Part shown: positions 46,953 through 57,700 of the stretch, piece after piece | How the letters are laid out: each line of letters starts with the position of its first letter | Position numbering within the stretch: the stretch's first letter is position 1 | Translations under genes and position numbers: made by a program | The notes under the pieces: generated by a model | What the model was told of the DNA's origin: nothing | The model's database searches: none | Seen by the model: only the letters and a program-made list of their open reading frames with translations | NCBI GenBank assembly: GCA_946894095.1 | Contig: OX335665.1 | Location: forward strand, 3,048,001 to 3,112,000 | Reading direction: 5' to 3' | Length of the DNA: 64,000 nucleotides | Source of the DNA: Incurvaria masculella | Lineage: Eukaryota; Arthropoda; Insecta; Lepidoptera; Incurvariidae

Positions 46953-49900
46953 ATGGAGGCCCCATTATGGTACAATGGGCCAACGCCCGGCGGGTTCTAC
47001 AACTTCCCCGGAAATGCGGCGACCTCTGGCGTTGTTTCCAACTACACCTTACCGGACTTCTCTCAGCGCTCACAGTGAGTTTGCATGTTTTTTGATCCTT
47101 GTCGACACCGTACCCTTAACTGTAGCCCAAATTCCCTACGCACGCCTGGTGGACAAAAAAAACTAATGGGATGGTTTTGGAATGACCAAAAAAGCTCATG
47201 CAAGGATTTTCATTGATAACGCTTTAAAATTCAAATTATTGTATTAACAAATAAATGTCGGTCGTAAAGTTATTTTGCCTCTAATTCGGCTGATATCGGT
47301 CAAGACTGGTGTAGTCATAATCCTTTGCGAAATATTTTGTTTCCTCTTCGGTAGAATTAGGTACTAAAGTGAAACTATGATTGATAGATTTTAAAATTAC
47401 ACTTCTACACTACCATTACGTCCTTACCCTAAGCTCAAAAGTGGTTTTTGTGTGTTTTTTATATATTTAGTTTTGTTCCTTTTAAGGGCAGTCAACAGTA
47501 TTTAGAGACACTAGTCCCAGCTGTCACCTAAATTGGTATTTACGGCAAAACAATCGATTGGTGTTTTCAACTGTATGGAGAAATTGAAGAGCGCGCGCGG
47601 TGGGCATTAAGCGAACTAACATTTGTGTGTCCGAGTTTGATTTGACAGCTTACTCACTGTCGCCGTTAATACGTCAACGTTGCCATTTACAGCTTTAAGA
47701 AGTAAAACCACAGAATGTATAACCAACCAATTCAAAAATCGCTTGGACACTCATTTTAAACGAAAATAAAAAAAAATTACCAGTTAATTCATTCATATTA
47801 CAATGGCAATTGACTAAAAAAAAAAAAACAAATAAATAAATGTGTTCCCAATTACTAACTTTCCACATGGCGATCAACTTAATCTAATGAAAAATCAAAT
47901 TTAGACATATCAGCTTAGGCTGCCTGTCTAAAATAAATGTAGTAAAAACTTCAAAGTCGTCTTGCCAAAATGTTTAACACCTCTATCATCCGATCATTGC
48001 AACAGGGCTCCGATCACGACAACGAGCACGGTGATCGGCGTGCGGTTCGACCGCGGCGTGGTGGTGGCGGCGGACACGCTCGGCTCGTACGGCTCGCTCG
48101 CCCGCTTCCGCGACTGCCCGCGCGTGCTGCGCGTCAACGACCGCGTGCTGCTCGGCTGCGGCGGCGACTACGCCGACTACCAGTACCTGCGGGACATCAT
48201 CGAGCAGAAGATGTGGGTTTTAATGTAATTTTCAGGGTTCCGTACCCGTCTGTCCGTCACAGGGCTGTATCTCATGAACTGTAATAGGTAGGCAGCTGAA
48301 TACAGCCCCATACAAAAAATATGATTTTTTGGTGTTAAATCACGTACGAGGATACGGAATCCTTCGTGTGCGAGTCCGACTCGCACTTGGCCAGTTTTTC
48401 ATTTAATTTATTTCAACTTTTGACCAGCACAAAATATGAAACAAAATATTATAAGCTATGTTATAGTGATACTTTCTTTTCCACGACTTCTTTTGATTAG
48501 CATAATTTTGAAAATGCATTTTTGGAATAACATCGATGAAATTGAGTCATTTAAACTACATAGATTAAGAAAATATAATTTTTAAATCGGTTCTGTTTTA
48601 TTTTGTATGGTATCTGACAGCTTCGGCAGCTACTTTAGGTCAGGTCGCCTAGACGCCACCTGTCGTCACAAATAAGTACTTTCTTCCCCATTCTTCCCCT
48701 AGTAACGGTTTTTTGAAAATTCCGAAATAAATTTCCAATAGGTACACTTATGTAGTTGTACACCATCTTATTAATTTTGCTCAGAACATCAAACTTTCTG
48801 AAAAAATGCTCGATTTCTGAAGCCAGGTTTTTTTTTTGTTCATCCTGACATGGATGGCTAATACCACACAACTACTGTTATGATATTAGACCAATGAACC
48901 ACATCCCAGAAGGAATTAAGGTGCCATGCCAGGACCTTCCCTTGAACTGGATGGAAGACACGGACAATTTTTCATTGCCGCTTCGACCATCTTTTCATCC
49001 AATGCGATGGTACCAAACCGGGCGGGCTTAAACCCTACCTACCTAGTAGGGGAAGGGGACCTACAGTTTTACATGGATTCCGAACCATGGAGCAGCTCGC
49101 ATTCGTGATGAAATGCACTTATCGAACTCGGAAAGAAAGTGGTGCATATGGGGGCGAGGAATTGAACCCAGACCTCTGGTAGGCTAGGCCAGTCCCCGCG
49201 TCACTAGGCTACGAGCCGCTCAAAACATCAAAACGCTCAGCACGTGTACACGTTCACACGGTCGTTTCACTGTGCAGTATCGACGAGCGCTGCACCGGCG
49301 ACGGGCTGCAGCTGAAGCCGCGCTCCATGCACTGCTGGCTGACGCGGGTGCTCTACAACAAGCGGAGCAAGTTCGACCCGCTCTGGAGCAGCTACGTCGT
49401 CGCCGGCATGCAGGTATAGCATTTACCTTACAGGACGAAACCGGTTACAGAAATGCACGTACCACTGTAAAGGCCTCAACTCTCAAAGCTGAGGGCCGGG
49501 AGGATTGGAGAAAAATTGGAAAGGCGTATGTCCAGCAGTGGGCGCAAACACGCTTACTGACTGACTGACTGAAGGTTTGGAGTTAAAGAAGAGCTTTTTT
49601 GGTCTTAATGTAATTTACCATCACAAAGTTGGAAATGAAATATTATAGGTTACGTTATTCAGATATTTTTTTCCCACAATTTAATTTCATTATTATAATA
49701 AGTCTGGAACAATGTATTTTCGGAATTTGAATAAATGAGTCATTTAATTGTATTTTTTAAATCTGTTTTATTTTGTGTGTTCTCTGACAGTTTTGACAGA
49801 TATGGTCGTAGGTCGCCTAGACGCCACCTATTGTGATAAATAATCAGTTATCTTCCCTATTAAGGCTGTTACGACCCATACAAAGTTGTTTGTACACATT

Positions 49901-52208
49901 GTAGGAGTTAGTAATTATATCTCGGTGAGATTGAGGAGTAGGTATAATAATGTGGAAGACGTAACTGCTTAGAACACTTGTTTAATATAATAAAAGAAAT
50001 ATGATAGAATTACAGCAATGAGCACATTGAAGGTCGGAGGAGAACAGAATGGGAAGTTCGTTATAATGTTGCAATAAACAAAAATGTTATATTTTATATA
50101 TTGCTTAATGTTGCCAGCACGCATAAAGCAAAAAGTATTGCACTTTAAGCCACAAATTCATTATATATGTTAAATATGGCCATAATAGTTGCGGCGAAAA
50201 CATTTTTGGAATTTCAGGTTTATTGGTATTGTTACAATATTTAAAATAAGAATTTTGTTTACCATTGCCATGTAACGGTGTAAAACTTCTATTCGATAAT
50301 TACAACAACAAAAAAGTTATTTTTAAAAGTTACATGGCGGCACTTTGACGGGGGCGGCATTTCACAGGTGTCTGAAAAAAATTCGGGTACAAAGGCATAT
50401 TATATAATCACTAACAAAAATAAGGGGGTGGCAAATTTGGGATCCACAATGGGTGCTAGTGACCTATACTATGTCACTGGAACGCGTCTGAACACCCTTA
50501 ATAGAGAACCGCCAATGAGCGTTCCCCGAAAATGCAGCAAATGACACACATGTCATTTGCTGCGTTAAGTGTTAATGTGACTGCCCCGATCTGACCCACA
50601 GTAAAAAACTCAACCACTCAGCTTCACATACAAACATCCGAAAGCACTTCCTACCTAATCGTTGACCAGCTCTTGGGAGAAAAACCAGTCGTTCAGGCCT
50701 GGAACAATTTACCAGAAGATGTAATTGCTTCGCCAAACACAAACACATTTAAAAACCGACTTGATAAATACGTAAATCAAAGAAATAAAAAAAAATACTA
50801 AATAAATCCACGAAGCCAAATTACAAAAAAAAAGTAAATAAAGTATAGTGCCCAAGACGATAACAATAAAAAAAAAAAACGGGTAATAAGAAACTCTTAA
50901 AGAAATTAAATGAAATAAAATATTTTAGATATGAACACATCACCGTTTTGTTTCCTTCTTTATGTGCCTTGCTTTTTAGATTTGTATGATATGTAAGTAT
51001 TGTTTGCATTGCATGTATTTGTATATTCGTTTCTGTATATTTTCTTTAAATAAATAAAAAATAAATCAGCCAATAGGTGCCTGTTCATAAATGAATAAAT
51101 CAAATAAATGTCTTGGCAGGACGACGTGCCGTTCCTCGGGGCGGTCGACAAGCTCGGCACAGCGTACGAGGATGCGGCGATCGCGACCGGTCTCGGCGCC
51201 TACATGGCGACGCCGCTGCTCCGCGGGGCCACCGAGAGCGGACGCGAGCTGACGCTCGACGCTGCCAAGTGAGTTGTGTGTTATCTTCGTAGTTCGGAAC
51301 CCTCATCAGCCTCGGTGGTCCTGTACGCGTCAGTGTTCTGTCAACCGAGTAAAGCTACACTAGGCGCTGTCGGGTTCTGGATGTGTGACCGTTCGACTGT
51401 TGAGACTGAGACATGGATGGCTTATGCCACGCAACTACCGTTATGATATAGCCCTGTACACCAGATTCCTGAAAGAATTAGGTGCCATGCCAGGAACTTC
51501 CTTTTACGAGCACGGCTACATTGAACTGGATGGAAAACACGGACAATTTTTCATTCGACCATCTTTTCATCCCATGCGATGGTACCTACCCGGGTGGGCT
51601 TGAACTCTACCACCTAGTAGGGCCTACAGTTTTACATGGATTCTGAACCATGGAGCACTTGCAACACAATACACTTATCCAACTCAGAAAGAGAAAGAAA
51701 TTGGTTCATGAACAGGCCGAGAATTTGAACCCAGACCTCTGGTATGCTAGGCAAGTCCACGCGCCACTAGGCTACAAGCCGCTCGGCTTTGCCATTATTT
51801 TTATTTATTTATATTTATTTATTTATACAGTTGACAAATACATTTCACAAAACAGTAAAGCAGGGAGTAGAAATGTAGCATACAATATAGAAAAAAGAAA
51901 AAATCAACGACTTCTCAGATTTACAAACACATCACATTCAGGTGTTGACAGATGCATAAAATAGACAAATGCAGATGCAAGAAATATATGTACTTGAGGT
52001 CGTTTACGCCCTGTTTGTACTACATAGCAGCTAACACTTCCATTCCAGAGCCCTGGTGTTGAAGTGCCTCGAGGTACTGTTCTACCGCGACGCGCGCTCG
52101 TTCGCGCGCTACCAGCTCGGCGTGGTGACGGCCGACGGGGTCACCGTCGAGGAGGCGAAGGAGCTCAAGCACGACTGGCAGCTTGCTCACATGATACAGA
52201 TGAAGTGA
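46953..52208 (+). CDS. Prosbeta7: Proteasome subunit beta type-4 (20S core beta7)
   Basis: Exons are 46953-47074, 48006-48212, 49278-49413, 51120-51268 and 52049-52208; phases (2, 2, 0, 2) fit, giving about 257 residues against 264 in vertebrate PSMB4. It is a non-catalytic beta-ring subunit of the 20S proteasome. The N-terminal propeptide-like segment has PTPGGFYNFPG. The core shows TSTVIGVRFDRG, VVVAADTLGSYGSLARF, LLGCGGDYADYQYL, RSMHCWLTRVLYNKRSKFDP, FLGAVDKLGTAYED and FYRDARSFARYQ. The stop at 52206-52208 overlaps a donor-like GTGAGC; splicing there to 52952 would change the end from Lys-stop to Lys-Leu-stop and place the 3' UTR in a last exon with AATAAA at 53346. Confidence 0.95.
47516..47705. 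mobile_element. MITE with AGTTGTCACCTAAA ends, half copy
   Basis: CAGCTGTCACCTAAATTGGT and GAGCGCGCGCGGTGGGCATTAAG match the inverse of the 43190 element; the other end is truncated at about 47705. It lies in Prosbeta7 intron 1. Confidence 0.7.
48232..48402 (+). mobile_element. Internally deleted GGGTTCCGTACCC repeat
   Basis: It retains the start, the CACAGGGCTGTATCTCATGA block and the end GAGTCCGACTCGCACTTGGCC. It begins about 20 bp after the donor of Prosbeta7 exon 2. Confidence 0.8.
48829..49223 (-). mobile_element. Full SINE, type A head
   Basis: A T-run and CATCCTGACATGGATGGC through to a head read on the minus strand as CTCGTAGCCTAGTGACGCGG. It ends 55 bp before Prosbeta7 exon 3. Confidence 0.88.
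49440..49577 (+). mobile_element. RTE-type LINE 3' end with ACTG tail
   Basis: GAAACCGGTTACAGAAATGC through GGCGTATGTCCAGCAGTGGG, encoding GREDWRKIGKAYVQQWA, then ACTG repeats. It starts about 25 bp after the donor of Prosbeta7 exon 3, so an ORF running from the exon into it is spurious. Confidence 0.75.
49867..50345. mobile_element. Partial copy of the GCTGTTCCGACCCATA foldback element
   Basis: GCTGTTACGACCCATACAAA, AAAAAGTATTGCACTTTAAG and GCGAAAACATTTTTGGAATT match 60905-61280, with unrelated sequence between. Confidence 0.65.
50600..50815 (+). pseudogene. CR1-like LINE C-terminal relic
   Basis: With frameshifts it reads KHFLPN, then AWNNLPEDVIASPN and FKNRLDKYV, the terminal motif of CR1-like RTs. 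A-rich sequence follows. It lies in Prosbeta7 intron 3. Confidence 0.65.
51308..51787 (-). mobile_element. Full SINE, type A head, beside a composite-head piece
   Basis: The minus-strand SINE spans about 51405-51787 (head CTTGTAGCCTAGTGGCGCG). A plus-strand head fragment (CAGCCTCGGTGGTCCTG, then GGATGTGTGACC) lies at 51308-51390. Both are in Prosbeta7 intron 4. Confidence 0.8.
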
Positions 52209-52302
52209 GCGCATCGTGCCGTCTCTGTCGCGCGAGGTGTGAGTTGTGAATGGCGAGCGTGGAAGGATAGGAGCGATCGAAACTGATTCGTATGGAGGCA
52301 GC

Positions 52303-52702
52303 GTTTTTTTTTAAGCGACCTGACATGGACGGCTAATACCGCACAACTACCGTTATGATATTATCCCAATACACCTCATTCCCGAAGGAATTAGGTGCCA
52401 TACCAGGAGCTTACCTTTATGAGCACGGCTACATTGAACTAGGTGGAAAACACGGACAATTTTTCATTGCCGCTTCGGGCATCTTTTCATACAATGCGAT
52501 GTTACCAACCCGGGCGGGCTTGAACCCTACCACCTAGTAGTTTTACATGGATTCCGACCCATGGAGCAGGTCGCATTTGTGACGAAAAAGCACTTATCAA
52601 CTCGGAAAGAGAAAATAAGTGGATCATGTCGGAACTGAACCCAGCTCTCTGGTACGCTAGGCCAGTGGCCGCGCCACTCGGCTACGAACCGCGCAATCAC
52701 CG
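52303..52702 (-). mobile_element. Full SINE, type A head, just after Prosbeta7
   Basis: A T-run and GCGACCTGACATGGACGGC to a head read on the minus strand as TTCGTAGCCGAGTGGCGCGG, with CTGGGTTCAGTTCC as B box. It lies about 95 bp after the Prosbeta7 stop. Confidence 0.88.
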
Positions 52703-53345
52703 AGCTCAAGAACCGCGTAGCGAGTTAGTTGTAAAACGTCTAACTGTAGTTATACTAATTCGGGACGCGCAACTTAGAATTTACGTTGCACTAAGCGTCC
52801 TGTATAGTTCTTACGTGCTGTTGGAACTCGAGAAATTCGGTAGTAAGCTAATTTGCATTCACTCGCCAGCGCTACCACTATTGTATGTGACGTGCCTGCG
52901 CCGCCCCCATGCCAACGAGTTTCAGTTGCTACTCGTGTCCCTCCATGCTCGCAGGTTGTGACAGACGTACGAGACCAAGACGAGCGGCTTAAACCGCCTG
53001 GATTTTTTTGGGAACATATTAAATTGGGTGATTTCAAAGTGAAAAGAAGTGACTCCTACTTACTTTGGTGTTTTTCTTTGCCGGCTATTTTAGTTTACTT
53101 TCGCCATTTGCAATAAATTTTCCTGGCCGAAATTAGCCGAGTCGTAGAGTACTGGCATTTTTCCGCCAGTTCCCGAAATTTTTCTAAGCGGTGTTCCCAT
53201 AACTTGCTGCGTGTTTGTACTGTGTTACTGGTATGAAGAATGACCTGGTTAGTTTCACCTATTTTAATGAAAATGTTAAAAACTTTGAACACTAGGAAAT
53301 ATGTTCAGACCAGTAATGTCGTATTATAGAATGTGTTAAACTTTC

Positions 53346-53351
53346 AATAAA
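53346..53351 (+). terminator. Polyadenylation signal, probable end of Prosbeta7 mRNA
   Basis: AATAAA followed by a T/G-rich stretch. It fits a last non-coding exon starting at 52952 after the acceptor CCATGCTCGCAG. Confidence 0.5.
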
Positions 53352-53557
53352 AATGTTTTGTATTCATTTGTTGTCTTCATTTATTTTCCTCAACGTATCA
53401 TCGGTGTGAATACTCATTAAAGTTAAATGGGACTCTTTTGACTAACTACATCTAGTGGAGAAATCACTGATTGCATCGGCTATAAGCTGCTGGTGATACA
53501 ATAATTACAGGAGGGTATGTAATCAGTTAAGACCAATAAATGAAACCATAAACAAAT

Positions 53558-53695
53558 ACAAACATCCAAAATCACTTCCTACCTGATCGGGTGGTTGAGG
53601 CCTGGAAAAAACTACCAGAAGATATGATTGCTTCACCAAACAAATTTAAAAACCGACTTGATAAATACGTAAAACAAGAAAAAAACCATAAAACC
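53558..53695 (+). pseudogene. CR1-like LINE C-terminal relic
   Basis: CACTTCCTACCTGATCGGGT and AAAAACCGACTTGATAAATA match 50630-50780; it encodes, with breaks, VVEAWKKLPEDMIASPN. Confidence 0.6.
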
Positions 53696-54799
53696 TTCAC
53701 CACCTGAAATCTGATAGTTAACTTTCGGTTACATTGCATATTTGTATGGTGTAACCGAAAGATAACTTTGGAATTTTTGTAACTGGAGGTGGTGGAACCG
53801 GGCGTAAGCAAAATAAAAAGCTAAGAAAGCTAATTGTAAACGTTTCACTTTTATCTGTGAATTGAAGTCATGTTCGCTTCATGATTACATGCACTGGGGT
53901 CTACTGTTGAAATTCACATTCACTGCGATTCATAGTCACCATTGACTCACTGGTGAGTCACCGCTGAGTCACAACTTTCTTAATAATGAAATGACGGACT
54001 CGACTAATCCTATTATAGTCCCTTTCTAATTATTCTAGTTAGAATGCGATGACACAACAAACACATTTTCGGCGATGACGTCAGGCGAAAGCTTAGAGTT
54101 TTATTCATACTCTATCTGTGAATGGGGAAGAAAACAAAGCTTATTTTAGGTTTTGCATGAGCGACAGTCAAACTGTCATTTCTGTCAAGCTTTATTTACG
54201 AGTTTTTGGATGAATGATTTACTCCATGACGCATTTAGAATAAGGCTTGCAAGAAAAGAAGAGCTGTTCTTTGACTTCAAACAAATTTTTATGTAATCAC
54301 AAAGTTTAAAATGAAATGTTATAGGTTATGTTATGTTATATGATATGTGTAAATGTTATGTTATTGTGATATTTTCTTTCCAAAAACTTCATTTGATGAT
54401 TAATTTAAGTATTTCCAAAATAATATCAAGGAAATTGAGTAATTTCGATTTTACAATTTTCAAACCTATTCTGTTTTGATTTGTAGGTATTTGACAGATC
54501 TTTGAGGATAGGTAGTTTAGACGCCACCTGTAGTGACAAATAGAATAAGCAGTATCCATCCTCATTATATATTATTTATTCTGTGGTTTCAGCCACAGAA
54601 CATAATTAATCGTCATCACAGAAAATCTCGAAGGACAGAATGAGACTGTTTCAGCATTCTGTGGTTGATGCGTTCTACATTCTTTGGTTGGTTGTTTTGC
54701 TGAAAATCTGCCTTGGTGTTAATTTGTTTGTTGTATCTCAAGGGAAAATCCGCATTATAATAGTCTCTTTGATTTTTTAATAAAGCATACGAGAACATA

Positions 54800-57700
54800 A
54801 TGGCGGACGTCCTGGATATCGAGAATTCCGAAGAGTTCGAAGTTGACGATGAAGGAGAGCGTAAGTTACTCATCATTTTGGTAGTGCTGCTGCTTTCGGC
54901 TATAATTAAAGTATTTAACTGATTGGCCGGTTGTAGCAGCAACTCTAACAGGTCTCATTATACGAATTAAGACCTGGTAATAGAATTAGTGGTAATTGAT
55001 GTAGGTTACTTCTTGTTTTGAGGTTATGTTGTCAAAAGTTGGCGGGCTGTTTACGTGTTGTATTCTTGACCAATTTTCTCTAACATTCAGGGGTGATACC
55101 ATTGTAAGTAACTCGCTAGGTGAATAGCAGGTGAAGAGGCAAAAGAGTGATTAGTTGAAATTCGTATCAACTTTTAAATGTTACTTCAATGGGTCTTTTT
55201 CATGTACTACTGATTAGTTTAATCGCCACATATTAAGGGCCTTTCTGCAATCAATACTAGTACGAGATAATAGTAATAAAGGCCCTTTGATTGTCGATTA
55301 AAATAAATCATCACTTGGTGAATACCAAGCTTAGCCGAATAACTCGTTGTTTGACAGTTCAACTGCTATTCACCCAGCAACTTAACTTACCATGGTAACC
55401 CCCTGGAAAGGGTTTCCATCATTTTAGTAATGCTTATACATTCTTTTATATATTGCTATGAGATTTTTTATTTTATTTACTTATATTTATTTTAACACAT
55501 ATTGAAATTACATACAATCTCAGTTGAAAAAAAAACCAAAATCAAGAGAGTACAAGTTACATAAAGCATGAATCCCTAGGGGGCAACATCAAAACCGAGT
55601 ACTAGTATGAAATAAGCGAAATAGACAGTGGCAACACAAGCCCTGTGTGAAGATAGAAATGAGATGGATCGTACAAATACCCGAACTAGGCAAAGCCTGT
55701 CTTTCGTGGCGCCTGATATTGAGACTCGGCATTGGAAAAGAAAATTAAAATATGAAAAAAAAAGATGAAATTTAACTGTGTTATTTGAATTAATTACCAC
55801 TGATTAATAATAAGTCAACCACTACATGCTGTTGCAGGCAGCATCGCCCAGCTCAAGGAGAAAGCGCGGAAGCGTAAGGGACGCGGTTTCGGCGGAGAAA
55901 CCGGACGCGAGAGCAGCGGTAATGAGCGCGCCAACCGGAGCCTTAGGTCAGACCCTTTACTCTACTCTTCACTTGCACCTAAATTTAATTGTAACGCAAG
56001 TAACTTGCACCTAAATTTAAATGTAACCGAAGCATATGCCAGGTGGGCTACAGGCATAAAGTTTTGAATTTGAGCGGCTCGTAGCCTAGTGGCGCGGGGA
56101 TTTGCTTAGCATAGCAGAGGTCTGGATTCAAATCCTCGCCCCGTTCATGCATGACTTTCTTTCTCTTTCTGAGTTGGATAAGTGCATTTCGTCACGAATG
56201 CGAGCTGCTCCATGGTTCGGAATCCATGTAAAACTGTTGGTCCCCTTCCCCTACTAGGTGGAAGGGTTTAAGCCCGCTCGGGTTCATACCATCGCATTGA
56301 ATCAAAAGATGGTTGAAGCGGCAATGACAAAAATTGTCCCTGGTTTCCATCCAGTTCAATGTATAAAGGGAAGGTCCTGGCGTGGCACCTTATTCCTATC
56401 ATTACTGTTGTGTGGTATTAGTTATTTATGTCAGGTTGCATGATGCAATGACCTGTTTGAATAAATCCAAAGCAGTCAAGCACAGATTAACATATTTGCA
56501 CAAAAAATATGAATTATTTTGAAAATTATTTTGAAAATTTTCACTTGAGATTAGAGTCAAATCTCACGACATCTCACTGATGGGGGAAAAAAAAATCTCC
56601 AAAAACGCCTCACGTAATTAATGGACACCCTCTAACCCGATTTGACGTGTGCAGGTACGAGTCGCTGGCCGGCGAGGGGGAGGGCGGCGAGCCGGGCCCG
56701 CAGCGCTCCGTCGAGGGCTGGATCCTGTTCGTGAGCAACGTGCACGAGGAGGCGCAGGAGGAGGACATTCAGGTAAGGTTCTACACCCTGATTCTGTGTA
56801 AAACATACCACCACCTGGAGATCCTGGCATGGCACCTAATTCTAGACTAGGAGGTCGCGACAAAAATGGTAACGATACCGTAAATGGCTGAAACTGGGTT
56901 CACAGGATAAAGTACAAGTACCCTCTGAAGCTAAATGTGTCAGTCTGCCTGTTCCAAGTGGTTGCGTTACGTCGATAAGGCGCCTGAAAAAGTAGTTATG
57001 GTGACAAAAAACACATATGAAAAGTTAATTGGATGCAAATGACGAAGCATGAAAGTATCAATACATACTTGCTTGGCAATACAAAAACTGAACAAATCTT
57101 TGGTTGCATTTAGTAGTTATAGGCGATTTAGGTTACAGATATAACTTTAGGTATATTTAAGTATTTAATTAAGTAACCGTCTGGTTATTGTTGTATAATT
57201 AATAGGTATCAATGTTTCCAGATAATCAGTATATTCATCAGCAGGTACATACCAGCATCTATTTTATATAGCCAATCTAGAAAACGCAACCACTTGGGAC
57301 GGGCAGACCGACATATTTAGCATCAGAGGGTTGGTCTCTAACATGTGAACCCAGATTCAGCCATTTACCTTATCGTGACCAAAAATGTCGTGACCTCCCG
57401 GAATATTCTTACGGAAATGCAAGGTGTTGGGTTAATATCATAACTGTGGTGGTCTCGTTGGTCTAGGGGCTAGAGGACTTGCCTTTCATGCGAGAGGTCT
57501 GGGTTCAAATCCTTGTCCCGGTCATGCACCACTTTCTTTCTCTTTCTGATTTGGATAAGTGCATTTCGTTACAAATACATGCTATTCCATGGTTCGGAAC
57601 CCATGTAAAACTGTAGATCCCTTTCCCCTACTAGGTGGTAGGGTTAGGCCCGCCCGGGTTGGTACCAACGCATTGGATGAGACTATGGTTGCAGCGGCAA

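Noticed and set aside
48001..48284. Arg-rich 104-codon alternative frame
   Set aside because: It is a shadow frame of Prosbeta7 exon 2.
49272..49568. 98-codon ORF across Prosbeta7 exon 3
   Set aside because: It is in the wrong frame for the proteasome subunit and ends in an RTE fragment.
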